Part shown: one piece after another, positions 22,596 through 34,900 of the stretch
How positions within the stretch are numbered: the stretch's first letter is position 1
How the letters are laid out: the number at the start of each line of letters is the position of its first letter
Origin: Molossus alvarezi
Lineage: Eukaryota > Chordata > Mammalia > Chiroptera > Molossidae
NCBI GenBank assembly: GCA_037176705.1
Contig: CM073899.1
Span: 1,178,001 to 1,242,000 of the forward strand
DNA length: 64,000 nucleotides
Reading direction: 5' to 3'
The notes under the pieces: model-generated
What the model was told of the DNA's origin: nothing
What the model saw: the letters and a program-made list of their open reading frames with translations, nothing else
Databases searched by the model: none
Program-made: the position numbers and the translations under genes

Positions 22596-23390
22596 TGATT
22601 TTTGGAGACTGCCAAATTTTCCCTATGGGTGTTGGTGTTCTGCTGTTTGGGGCTCCCTCTACTGTGTTTGGATGAGCCTAGGGGGTCCTACATTAAACAC
22701 CACTGTCAAGTCTTACTTTCCTGGGTAGATTTGCAAGCCCAGGACAGGTTCAATTGTCCTCTAGCTTTTTCCTGGTGGGTAGTAGTCTCAGATAATTAGT
22801 GCCTTGGAATGTAGCCCTGGTGCTCTGCATAAGAGCATTTCCAGAAGCTGGGATAGATGCTGGTTATTAATGAACCTCAATTTGCATTTCTTTGTCTCAC
22901 CAGGGAAAGTCTGAATCTCCAAGGAGGGGTGCTGCTGCTTTTTTCCACAGTTTCCAGAAGGAGCACACTGGCCACCAACCTTTGTGACCACAAATCAGCA
23001 AAAACTCTTAGTGCCCTCCAGATCCCAGGTGTCCCCACAGAGTTCAAGCCCAGTCTGCCCTCCCTGTGCCGTAGCTCCCAGGTTAGTGGCTGTGTCTATT
23101 TTAACACACTCTTCATGCTCTCTGAGCTGTGGAGTGAGCTTGGTTTTTATTCTCCAAGAGCTCTGATCCCAGCTAAGAATGCTGCTATCCCTCGGCTTCC
23201 AGCCCACCACCCTCTCGCACCTTTGCAGATCATACCAGTGTCCCTGGTTATATGGTCTGGTCTTGCTGCTTTTCTTTTGCTTTTTTTCCCCCAGGATTTG
23301 TCTTTATTTTTGTTGTAATTCTTGTTTGGTCCTGGGAGATCATCTGTGTAGGTTCTATGCAGTCACTTTCATTTTTCACTTCCTCTGTGC
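22596..23390 (-). promoter_or_regulatory. L1 5'UTR, proximal module
   Basis: Homologous to the 5'UTRs at 51,240-52,068 and 36,720-37,780 and, more distantly, to those ending near 30,925, 41,833 and 48,187. In the best-preserved copy this module begins with a YY1-type motif. Here that position reads cactttcatttttcac and is degraded. Confidence 0.75.
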
Positions 23391-23394
23391 CTGT

Positions 23395-24235
23395 CATGTG
23401 TGCAGCCGGGTCACACAAGACTTTCTGGTGTCCCCCGCACCCTGCATATACTGTGGGCAACTGGATCGCACAGTCCCTGCTGGGTTGCACAGGCCTCTCT
23501 GGTGCCCCCACACCCTAAAGTTTCTTCTGGTTGGCAGCGGCATCACACCAGTCTTTCTTGGGCTCTGGCTTACCATGGCTCTTGTGGGCTACTGGACTGC
23601 ATCGGCCTCTTTGGAGCCCCATGTCCCACTGCTGGCGTCTGGGGAGTGCTACTGCCCCATGAGGCTCAACTCCTGCTCAGCTTTTGCTGTAGTTTTTGGG
23701 AATGGGTCTCTGCTGCTGGTCCGTGCTTGTGTTGCCTGGGGATGGATCTGCTCCCCAGCCTCTGTTGCTGGAGGTATATCTTGACTCTGATCGGGCTGCT
23801 ACTGTAGGGGAACATGCTGGGCTCCTGGCTGTACACGGCTTCTGCAACAGGCACCTTGGGAGCTCCACGATTGTGTACTGGTCTGTGTTGACACAGAGTG
23901 TCCAAGGGTCCGATGGTGCCAGGTGTGCTGGTGGGCTCAGGTTGCTGGGCCCTAACCACTCCCACTGCCTCCTCCCAGGGAAGACCCAGGATCTTCCAAA
24001 ATGGTGGCACCTCCCTGTGGTGCAGGGAGAAGTGGCTTGAAGGTCTTCCTATGGAGGTAGCTAGCTGCTCCTGTCCACAGCACAGGAACTTTCTGCTTCG
24101 TGGCCCTGCACTGCTCAGGTTTGGTAATCCACCTTCACGTCTACTCACACTCTCACACACTTGCTCATTCTCTTACAAACTCACCCTCCCTCCTGTCTTG
24201 CCCTCAGGCATCTCTCTCCTACCTCCATTTTTAGA
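23395..24235 (-). promoter_or_regulatory. L1 5'UTR, distal module with 74-bp units
   Basis: This lies upstream (in L1 sense) of the proximal module. It contains one full 74-bp unit (23,443-23,516) and part of a second (23,406-23,442), each keeping GGTG...CACC, followed by GC-rich sequence homologous to the 5'UTR of the plus-strand L1 at 53,780-54,690. It could be an original long promoter or the 5' fragment of a second L1 inserted here. Confidence 0.7.
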
Positions 24236-24239
24236 TGGC

Positions 24240-25770
24240 AAAATGTTTTTAAGTTTTCTGTCTCTTCCTGGTTCAGTTTTGGGAGACTGTATTTCTAGAA
24301 ATTTGTTGATTTTGCCTAGATCATCCAATTTATTGGCATATAATTGTTCGTAGTATGTTTTAATGATCCTTTCTGTTTCTGTGCTATCAGTTGTTACCTC
24401 TCCTCTTACGTGTCTGATTTTGATTATGCAGGTCCTCTCATTTTGTTTCTTGGTGAGTCTGGTTAAGAGTAGAACAATCTTGTTTATCTTTTCAAAGAAT
24501 GAGGTCTTTGTATCATTGATTATTTTTCAAAGTGGCAGCTTTATCTTTTTGTCCTATTTTGTTTAAATTTTTTTATTTATTAATATGTTATAGATGTTTC
24601 TCATTTTCTCCACATTGACACCCTCCTCCCCTTTTCCTCCCTGCCCCATCCCCAGCTTTGTTTTATCAATTTCCGTGTCATCTTCTCTACATCTTTCTAT
24701 CAGAGCATACAAACCATGTACATTTAAGGTGATAATTGTTATGTACTTATTTACTGCCATTTTTTATTTGTGTGGTTCTATTTTTCTTCCTATTTCTTCC
24801 ATTAAATACAGCAGATCTTTTAGCATATCTTGCAGTGCTGGTGTGGTGTCAAAATATTCCCATGTCTTCTAATTCACTGATCCTGCCCCGAGTTTTGTCT
24901 ACTCTACTGGTTAGTCCTTCCAATGTGTTCTTAATTTCTGCTGTGTCATTCATCATTTCCACTTGGTTGGTTTGCATTGTTATTATAGCATTACTCATGG
25001 TGCTGATGCCCTTACTCATGCTGTTGAGCTGCCTCAAAATTATGGCTCTGAATTCTACCTCTGATAATTTGCTTAGCTATATTTCATTGACCTCATGTTG
25101 GAGAGAGTTCTCTTCTTCATTCATTTGGGATATGTTTGTTTGTTTCGTCATTTGGCTAACTGAGTGATTTTAGGAGTGCCAAATTTTCCCTATGGGTGTT
25201 GGTGTTCTTCTGTTTGTGGTTCCTTCTACTGTGTTTGGATGAGCCAGGGTAGGCCCACATTAAACACCACTGTCAAGTCTTACTTATCTGGGTAGATTTG
25301 AAAGCCCAGGACAGATTCAATTATCCTCTAGCTTTTTCCAGGTGGGAGGTAGTCTCAGTTAATCAATGCCTTGGAATGTAGCCCTGGTGCTCTGCATAAG
25401 AGCATTTCCAGAAGCTGGGATAGATGCTGGTTATTAATGAGCCCCAATTTGCATTTCTTTGTTTCACCAGGGAAAGTCTGAATCTCCGAGGAGGGGTGCT
25501 GCTGCTTTTTTCCACAACTTCCAGAAGGAGCACACTGGCCACTGTTCTTTGTGACTGCAACTGAGCAAAAACTCTTTGTGCCCTCCAGATCCCAGGTGTC
25601 CCCACAGAGTTCAAGCCCAGTCTGCCCTCTCTGTGCCCTGGCTCCCAGGTTAGTGGCTGTGGCTATTTTAGCACTCTCTTCCTGCTCTCTGCTCTGTGGA
25701 GGGCTTACTCTTTATGCCTCAAGTGCTCTTATCACAGTTAAGAATGCTATTGTCCCTGGGATTCCACATT
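24240..25770 (-). mobile_element. Partial tandem duplicate of 21,130-23,195
   Basis: It starts in the RT segment equal to 21,130-21,440, passes the same unusual 3'UTR-to-endonuclease fusion (24,590-24,670), and continues through ORF1 and the 5'UTR to 25,770. One 540-bp internal deletion lies at about 24,862 relative to the first copy. Because both copies share the fusion and its left flank, this is a local duplication and not an independent insertion. Confidence 0.85.
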
Positions 25771-28700
25771 TCTGGGACTACCACATTCCTCAGACTGTTA
25801 TGTTCATTATATTCCACAAAAAAAGTGAGATCATATGATACTTGTCTTTCTCTGTTTTGCAAGTTTTGCTTAGGATAATACTTTCCAGGTCTCTCTGTGT
25901 AGTCTCAAAGGATAAGAGATATTTCTTTCTTAAATCTTCATAGCACTCCTTCATGTATATGTACCACAGCTTTTTTATCCATTCATGTACTGATGGATAC
26001 TTGGGCTGTGTCCAGATATTTGATGTTGTAAATAGTGCTGCTACAAACCTGGGGGTACATATATTCTTTCTGATGAGTGTTTCAGGCTCCTTCAGGTATA
26101 TTCCTAGAAGTGGGATCACTAGGACAAATAGAAGTTCAATTTTTAAGTTTTTGAGGTAGCACTATATTGTTTTCCATAGTGGCTGCATCAGTCTGCATTC
26201 CCACCAGCAGTGTACTGGAGTCCCGTTTCTCTGCACCCTAGCCAAGACTTGCAGTTTGATGATTTGTTGATGGCAGCCATTCTGACAGGTGTGTGGTGAT
26301 ATCTCAGTGTTGTTTTAATTTGCATCTGTCTGATGATTAGTGTCTCTTACCATTTGTATATCCTGTTTGGAGAGGTGTCTGTTTAGTTCCTCTGCCCGTT
26401 TTTGAATTGGGTTCTTTGTTTTCCTATAGCTGAGTTTTATAAGCAGTCCATATTTTGAAAATTAACCCATTTCAGATTCATCATCAGCAATTTTGGTCTT
26501 CCAGATAGTATGATCCCTTTCCGTTTTGATGGTTATTTCTTTAGCTGAGCAGAAGCTTTTCATTTTGAGGTATTGTCACATGTTTGTTAACTTACTTATT
26601 TATTTATTTTGGTGTGTACGTGTCTGTTGCGTTAGGTGTTATATCAGTGAAAATTCTGCTGGCTATGTGTGAAATTTGGTGGCCTGCACTTCCTTCTATA
26701 ATTTGTATGGATTCATGAGTTACATTTAAGTATTTTATCCATTTCCAGTTTATTCTCATGTATGGTGTAAAGTCGTGGTCTGGCTTCATTTTTTTTGGTT
26801 TTTATTTGCAAGTAGCTCTCCAATATTTTCAACACCATTTGTTGAAGAAACTGTCTTGACTCCACTGTATGTTGTTGCCAACATTGTCAAATGATAATTG
26901 AATATATTGTCTTGGGTCAATTTCTGGGTTCTCTATTCTGTTCCATTGACCTATCTGCCTGTTCCTGTGCCAGTACCAGGCTTATTTTTATTACGGTGGC
27001 TTTGTGGTATAACCTGAAATCTGGTCATGTGAACCCTCCTGCTTTGTTCGTCTTTCTCAAGATTTCTGAGGGTACTAGGGGTCTTTTTTAGTTTTATATA
27101 CACTTTTGGAGTGTTTGTAGTAGGTCTGTGACGTAAGTCGTTGGTATTTTGGTGAGGATTGCATTGAGAGTGTAGATTGCTTTGGGTAGTAGGGACATTT
27201 TAATGATGTTAGTTCTTCCAATCCATGAACAGGGTATATGCTCTCACTTTTTTATATCTTCCTCCACTTCTAATTTCAATGACCTGTAGTAATCTGTGTA
27301 GAAATCCTTTACTTCTTTGGTGAAGTTTATTGGTAGGTATTTTAATGTTTTGTGCTGTGATGGTAAATGAAATTGATTTTTTAGTTTCTCTTTCTGTGAT
27401 TTCATCTTTGGTGTATAAAAATGCCATTGATTTCATGACATTAATTTTGTGTCCTGCCACATTGCCAAATTCATTTATTAAATTAATGTAGATTTTTGAT
27501 GGCGTGTTTAGGGTTTTCTTTGTACCATATTATGTCATCTGCATATGATGACAGTTTCATGTGCTCCTTTCCAATTGGGATCCCTTTTATTTTTTCTTCA
27601 TGTGTAATTGCTGTGTCTAAGACTTCCAGTTCTATGTTAAATAAGAGTGGCAAAAGTGGGCATTCCTGTCTTGTTCTCATTCTTAAGGGGACTGCTTTTT
27701 GTTTTTGCCCATTGAGTATGTTGTTGGCTGTGTATTTCATATGTGGCCTGTATTATATTGCGATATGGCCCCTCTTTTCCCACATTGCTGAGCGTTTTTA
27801 TCCGAAATGGGTGCTGGATTTTATTGAATGTTTTTTTTAGCCTATATTGGTATGATCATATGGTTTTTACCTTTTATTTTGTTTATGGGATGTATCACAT
27901 TTATTGATTTGCACATATTGTACCATCCTTGAGTGCCTGGAATGTAACCCACTTGGTCATGATGAATAATGTGTTTGATGTATTGCTGGATTTGATTTGC
28001 TAATATTTTGTTAAGAATTTTGACATGTGTTTTAATCAGGAATATTGGCCTGTAGGGTTCTTTTGTTTGTAGTGCCTTCATCTGGTTTGGGAATTAGGAT
28101 TATGCTGACCTCATAGAGTGTGTTTGGAAGTGTTTCGTCTTCTTGGATATTTTGAAATAGTTTGAGAAGGATGGGTGTTAGTTTTTTGAAAGTTCAGTAA
28201 AACTCCCCCGTGAAACCATCCGAGCCTGGGCTTTTGTTTGCTGGGAGATTCTTGGTTATATTTTTAATTTTCTTAGTTGTGATTGGTCTGTTGAAGTTTT
28301 CTATGTCTTCCTTGTTTAGTTCTGGGAGATTATGTTTTTCTAGAAATTTGTTCAGTTCATCTTTTAATTTTTTTTAGTCTGCATGTTGACTATTTGTGCT
28401 GTGATTTTTGCTATTCATTTTGTACTACTTACTCTTTTTTTCTGTTTGTTTGTTTGTTTTGTTTTTGTTCTAGTTTTTTAAGTTCTGATGTAAGATAGTC
28501 AATTGGAAAATCTAGTTTCCTGAGGTAGACATGTATGGTATAAACTTAGCCATCTGGACTACTTTCACTGAATCCCTTTGATTTTGTGTTGTTGTGTGTT
28601 CATTTTCATTGGTTTGCATGAAGTTTTTAAGTTTTTCTTGATCTTCTTGTGATCCCATTCATTGTTTAATAACATGCTATTTAGTCTTTATGTGTTGAAA

Positions 28701-30925
28701 TGTTTTTGTGTATTTTTTTGTAATTCATTTTCAGTTTCCCATTTCTTCACTTTCTACGTCTGTAAGGCTTTTGTTGTGAGTTGGGTCTCTTCTAAACAAC
28801 ATATATGTGAGCTATGCATTCTTATATATTCACCTACTCTGTGTCTCTTCATGGGAGTGTTTAATCTATTTGTGTTTAAGGCAATTATTGATATGTACTT
28901 ATTATTATTTTTTTTAATCCTCACCCGAGGACATTTTTCCATTTTTTGTTCGGGTTTAGCGGGAGGGAGAGAGAGGAAGAGAAAGAGAGAAACATCGATG
29001 TGAAGGGACACATCGAGTGGCTGCCACCCACACGACCAACCAGGGCCGGGGACAAACTGCAACCAAGGTACATGCTTTTAGCGGGAACCGAACCCGGGTC
29101 TCTCTGTACCACAGGCCGACGCTCCAACCACTGAGCCAAACCGGCCAGGGCGATATGTACTTATTTATTGCAATTTTAATTCATTATGGTTACATTTCTC
29201 TTCCTATTTCCTGTGCTTATTACAGCACCCCTTTAACATTTCTTAGAGAGCTTGTTGTTGCTAACATATTCTGTTAGCCTTTTTGTTTGGGAAGCTCTTC
29301 CTTTATTTCACCTTCCATTTTCCATAATAGTCTTGCTGAAGAGAGTAGTCTTGGATTCAGATCCTTGTGTTTCCTTACCATGATCACTTCTTGACTTTCT
29401 CCTCTGTCCAGTCATGTTTTTGTTGAGCATTCAGCTGATAAGGTTATGTGAATTTCTTTGTCGGTAATCTGTTGCTTTTCTCTTGCTGTGTTTCAAATTC
29501 TATTTCTCTCTTTAATTTTGGGCTATTATTATGTGTCTCGATGTGGGCCTCTTTGGATTCTTCAAAGTTGAAGCTCTTTGTTCTTCTTAAAGGTATATGC
29601 CATTTTCCTTCACGACGTTATGAGTGTTTTCTGACACGATTTCTTCAAATATATTTCTAACCCTTGCTCATTTTCTTCTTTTCCTAGAACTTCAGTGATG
29701 TGAGTGTTATTGTGTTTCATGGTGTTTCACAGTTCTCTTAGGCTGTCTTTCTGTTTTTTAATTATTTGTTTCTTTTTGGTTCTCTTATTGGGTGTTATTT
29801 TGTACCCTGTCTTCTAATTCACCGATCCAATCCTTGGCTTTCTCTGACCTGCTTTTTATTCCTTCCAGTGTGTTCTTTATATCTGCTATTTAATCATTTA
29901 TTTCCAGTTTGTTAATTTTCAATTTTTCTTTATCTTCACTCATGCTGTTGAGTTTTTTACTTATGTTGTTGAGTTTCCTCATAGTATTACTTTAATTCTA
30001 GGTCTTATATCTTGTTTAAATCCATTTCATAATTCTCCTCTTAGAATATCTTGTTCTCTCATTTGGGACTTGTTTTTTTGTTTCACCATTGCGGCTGTCT
30101 CACTGGGTTTTAGAGCTTGCCAAATTTCCCTGTGGGTGTGGGTGTTTTTCTCGTTGTGGCTCCCTTTACTGGGTTTGGATAAGTGTGAAAGAATGCATGG
30201 TAAACACTACTCTCAAGGATTATTTTCCTTGGTAGATTGGAAAGCCAAGAAAAGGTTCATTTGTCCTCCAGCTTTTTCCTGGCAGCCATTAGTCTCATTA
30301 ACTTGATGAACCTCAATTTGTAGCCCTCAAATGAATGAAAGATTCCTTAGGTATAAGAGCAGTTCCAGAGGGTGGGACACTTCCTTTCTGTCAGATGCTA
30401 TATGTTAATGAGCCTCAATTTGCATTTTCAGATCAGCCTGGTGGTGTTGAATTTCTGAGGGAGGGGCCATTGATTCTCCAAAGGCTCTGAGAAGAAGCTC
30501 CTTGAATAAGGTGGCTGCTGTTCTATGAGAAATTGATAATAGCACAAAACTCCCAGTCTCCTTCCCTCCAGCTCTCTTCTGAACCAGGGTCCTGGATTCT
30601 CTCCACATATTTTCAGTGCAGTCACCCCTCCCTCTGCTGGAGCCCAAGGTAAGTGGATATATGTGATTTTGTGCTATTTAAAACCTCTGTCTTCTCAGTT
30701 GAAGCAACTTTTAGCTATTGTTTGTGGGCCCCCAGCCTGCTCTGTCACACCTGGACAGTTTCTACCAGGCTTAATTTGGCACCCTCTTTCTTTTCCTGTT
30801 TATATAGGATCTCTCAGCTGTTTGGAGTTGTTTTTTCCCAGTGTTGTGTTTTTATTTTTGTTGTAGTTTCAGATTGGTTGTCGGAGGAGGTTTGTGTAGC
30901 TTTCATTTACTCCACTTCCATTTTT
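25771..30925 (-). mobile_element. LINE-1, tandem unit copy 1 (near full-length)
   Basis: The 3'UTR is truncated at 25,771. ORF2 C-terminus to RT covers 25,850-28,380, endonuclease 28,440-29,260 (with a Ves SINE inside), ORF1 about 29,330-30,090, and 5'UTR to about 30,925. The RT box survives as YADD near 27,538-27,549, but the frame is broken throughout. It is the first of four same-orientation copies of an L1-plus-spacer unit. Confidence 0.9.
28905..29151 (-). mobile_element. Ves SINE in L1 endonuclease
   Basis: Complete copy with T-rich tail, cctcacccgaggacattttt at the 3' end and gagccaaaccggccaggg at the head. The target-site duplication is gatatgtacttatt(t)a, at about 28,890-28,904 and 29,152-29,166. 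Confidence 0.95.
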
Positions 30926-31137
30926 CCTTCCCTTAATATTTTATAAAATTTTATGTTGATAATAATACTGAATCACTAAATATAAATACATATGATTTCT
31001 TCAACCTCTTCATGACATCCCAAATAAATACATTCACAATTAGAAAACTGAGGCCCGGAGAGAAGACACATGAGGGGTCAGGGTAAAAAGAACTCAAAAT
31101 TCACATTTCGGGAGTCACTGGCCGTGATCGGAACCAT
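30926..31137. repeat. Inter-L1 spacer, copy 1
   Basis: About 200 bp of non-L1 sequence repeated at 41,834-42,045 and 48,188-48,400. It contains a MIR-like string, aaaactgaggcccggagag, suggesting ordinary genomic flank that was co-duplicated with the L1. Confidence 0.75.
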
Positions 31138-31305
31138 CCCATGTCTATCTATATTTTTATATATATATCTATTCTATATCTATATCATCTATATTATATA
31201 TATCTATCTATATTCACACCTTATCTATCTATATCATCTATGTCTATATCTAATCTATCTATATCATCTATATTTATATGTATATAGTTATTTATTGTTA
31301 TTAAT
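31138..31305 (+). repeat. TATC/TATATC microsatellite, copy 1
   Basis: Imperfect (TATC)n and (TATATC)n repeat directly between the spacer and the next L1 3' end. The same arrangement recurs at 42,046-42,262 and 48,400-48,530. Confidence 0.9.
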
Positions 31306-31705
31306 TAATTAATTTTTTTTGTTCCAGATGTTTCTCCTTTCCCCCCACTGATTTCTCCTCCCCCTGCCTCCGAGCCCTGTCTCTAGCTTTTTTGTCCATG
31401 TCCAGTGTTCATGCAAACATGCATATAAGTTCTGTGGTTTATCTCTCTCTCACTACCCCCTCTTCAGAGGATTGTCAGTCTCTTACCCCACTTCTAAATC
31501 TTTGGGACTACCCCATTCCTCAGACTGTTTGTTACCTTCATTATATTCCATGGATAAGGGAGATCGTATGATACTTTTCTTTCTGTTTTTCTTGTTTCGC
31601 TTAGGTTAATACTTTCCAGTGCCTCCACATCGTCATAAAGGATAAGATATCTTTATTTCTTAGAGCTGCATAGTACTCCATTGTGTATATATACCACAAC
31701 GTTTT
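31306..31705 (-). mobile_element. LINE-1 tandem unit copy 2, 3' part
   Basis: 3'UTR and the last part of ORF2, interrupted at about 31,705 by another L1. The same unit resumes at 38,836 further upstream in ORF2, so part of ORF2 was lost. Confidence 0.85.
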
Positions 31706-31929
31706 TTATTATTAATTAATTTTTGTTACAGATGTTTCTCCTTTTCCCCCCACTGATTCCCTCCTCCCCCTCCCTCCCTGCCTTTCCCTACTTTGTTGTC
31801 CATGTCCACTGTTCATGCATACATGCATATAAGTTCTGTGGTTTATCTCTCCCCCACCACACTCTCTTCTGAGGATTTTCAGGCTGTACCCTACTTCCAC
31901 GTCTCTGGGACTACCCCATTCCTCAGACT

Positions 31930-34900
31930 GTTATGTTCATTATATTCCACAAATAAGTGATATCATATATAAAACTTATCTTTCTCTGTTTGGCTGATGA
32001 TGATGATGATGATACTTTCCAGGTCCCTCCATGTAGTCTCAAAGAATAAGAGATCTTTCTTTCTTACAGCTGCGTAGTACTCCATTGTGTATATGGACCA
32101 CAGCTTTTTTATCCCTTCATCTACTGATGGACACTTGGGCTGTTTCCAGACCTTTGCTATTGTAAATAGTGCTGCTATAAACATGGGGATACTTACATTC
32201 TTTCTGATGGGTGTTTCAGGCTTCTTAGGTTATATTCCTAGAAGTAGAATCACTGGGTCAAATGGAAGTTCAATTTTTAATTTTTTGAGGTAACACCATA
32301 TTGTTTTCCATAGTGGCTGCACCAGACTGCATTCCCACCAGCAGTGTACCAGAGTCCCCATTTCTCCACACCCTCACTAACACTTGCTGTTTGATGATTT
32401 GTTGATGGCGGCCATTCTGACAGGTGTGAAGTGATACCTCATTGTTGTTTTAATTTGCATCTCTCTCATGATTAGTGATGATGAGCATTTCTTCATATGT
32501 TTCTTAGCCATTTGTATGTCCTGTTTGGAGAGGTGTCTATTTAGTTCCTCTGCCCATTTTCTAATTGGGTTCTTTGTCTTCCTTTTGTGGAGTTGTATGA
32601 GCACTCTATATGTACTGGAAATTAACCCCTTATCTGATATATCATTTGTAATTATGCTCTCCCATACAGTGGGTAGCCTTTTCGTTTTGATTATTGTATC
32701 TTTCACTGTGCAGAAGCTTTTGAGTTTGATGTAGTCCCATGTGTTCATTTTCTCCTTTGTTTCTATTGCCTTAGCTGATGTGTCAGTGAAAATTCTGCTG
32801 CGTATGATGTCTGAGATTTTGTTGACTGCAGTTTCTTTTAGGATTTTTTGGATTCATCAGTCACATTTAAGTCTTTTATCCATTTTGAGTTTATTTTTGT
32901 GTAGGGTGTAAGGTGATGATCTAGTTTCATTTTTCTGCAAGTAGTCATCCAATTTTCCCAGCACCATTTATTAAAGAGGCTGTCCTTACTCCACTGTATG
33001 CTCTTGCCACCTTTGTCAAATATTAATTGAGCATATTGCCTTGGGTTCATTTCTGGATTCTCTGTTCTGATCCACTGGTCTATATGCCTGTTCTTATGCC
33101 AGTATCAGGCTGTTTTGATTACAGTGGCTTTGCAGTATAACCTGAAATCTGGTAATGTGATCCCTCCAACTTTGTTCTTCCTTTTCAAGATTACTATGGA
33201 TATTTGAGGCCTCTTTTGGTTCCATATGAACTTTTGAAGTAATTGTTCTAATTCTGTGAAGTATGCCATTGGTATTTTTATGGGGATTGCATTGAATCTA
33301 TAGATTGCTTTGGGTAATATGGACATTTTAATGATTTTAATTCTCCCAATCCATGAACAGGGTGTGTGCTACCACTTTTTTATATCTTCCTCTATTTCTT
33401 TTTTCAATGACCTGTAGTTTTCTGTGAATAGGTCCTTTATTTCTTTGGTTAAGTTTATTCCTAGGTATCTTAATTTCTTTGCTGCAATGGTAAATGGAAT
33501 TGTTTTCTTAGTTTCTCTTTCTGTGAGTTCATCATTGGTGTATAAGAATGCCGTCGATTTCTTGATGTTAATTTTGTATCCTGCTACTTTGCCAAATTTA
33601 TTTATTAAGTCTAGTAAACTTTTGATGGAGTCTTTGGGGTTTTCTATGTACAGTATCATGTTATCAGCAAATAATGACAATTTCACTTTCTCCTTTCCAA
33701 TTTGGATCCCTTTTATTTTCTCTTCCTGTTTGATTGCTGTAGCTATGACTTCCAGTACTATGTTAAATAAGAGTGGCGAAAGTGGGCATCCTTGCCTTGT
33801 TCCTGTTCTTAGGGAAATGCTTTTAGATTTTGCCCACTGAGTATGATGTTGGCTGTAGGTCTTTCATATATGGCCTTTATTATGTCTAGATATGATCCCT
33901 CTATTCCCATACTGTTGAGCGTTTTTATCAGATATGGATGCTGGATTTTGTCTAAGTCTTTTTCGGCATCTTTTCATATGATCGTGTGGATTTTATTCAT
34001 TTTTTTTTATGTGGTGTATTATGTTTATTGCTTTGCGAATATTGTACCAGCCTTGCATCCCTGAAATGAATCACACTTGGTCATGGTGGATAATTTTTTT
34101 GGTGTATTGCTGGATCCGATTTGCTAGTATTTTTTTCAGGATTTTGCATCTATGTTCATCAGGGATATTGGCCTGTAGTTTTCTTTCTTTGTTGTGTCTT
34201 TTTCTGGTTTTTGAATTAGAATTATGCTGGCTTCATAAAATGAGGTTGCAAGTCTTTCTTATTCTTGAATTTTCTGAAATAGTTTGAGGAGAATGGGTAT
34301 TAGTTATTCTTTGAATGTTCAATAAAACTCCCCGGTGAAGCCATCCGGGCCTGGGCTGTTGTTTGCTGGGAGAGTCTTGATGACATCTTCAATTTCTTCT
34401 GTTGTTATTGGTCTCTTCAAGTTTTCTATCTCTTCCTGATAAAGATTTAGGAGACTATGTGTTTCTAGAAATTTGTCCATTTCGCTTAGATTGTCGAATT
34501 TTTGCCCTATCATTCTTCATCATAGTTGTTAACAATCTTTTGTATTTCTGTGGTGTCAGTTGTTATCTCTCCTCTTTCATTTCTGATTTTATGTATTTGG
34601 GTTCTCTCTCTTTGTTTCTTGGTGAGTCTAGCTAAGGGTCCATCGATCTTGTTTATCTTTTCAAAAAACCAGCTCTTTGTTTTATTGATCCTTTGAATTG
34701 TTTTTTTGGTCTCTATGTCATTTATTTCTGCTCTGATCTTTAATATTTCCTTCCTTCTACTTGCTCTGGGGCTTTCTTTTTGTTTGCTCTCTAGTTGTTT
34801 AAGTTGTGAGGTTAGATAGTCTATTAGAGATTTTTCTTCTTTTTTGAGGTAGGCCTGAAGTGCTATGAACTTCCCTCTCAGAACTGCTTTCGCTGCATCC

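Larger units (their letters stand above)
21441..24235 (-). mobile_element. RT-less LINE-1 (5'UTR + ORF1 + EN, fused to 3' end)
   Basis: From the 3' side: an L1 3' end (T-rich start near 21,441, to about 21,567) is fused directly to the endonuclease start of ORF2 (21,570-21,700), then ORF1 (about 21,880-22,590), then a long 5'UTR (22,596-24,235). The whole RT and C-terminal region, about 3 kb, is missing. The 5'UTR combines a proximal module shared with other copies here (22,596-23,390) and a distal module with the 74-bp units (23,395-24,235). ORF1 is broken. The fusion point differs from that in the element at 49,807-52,071. Confidence 0.85.

Noticed and set aside
31138..31305. Helitron or other rolling-circle element ends around the TATC tracts
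   Set aside because: Bats carry Helitrons, but no TC...hairpin-CTAG ends were found. The tract is a plain microsatellite within the tandem unit.
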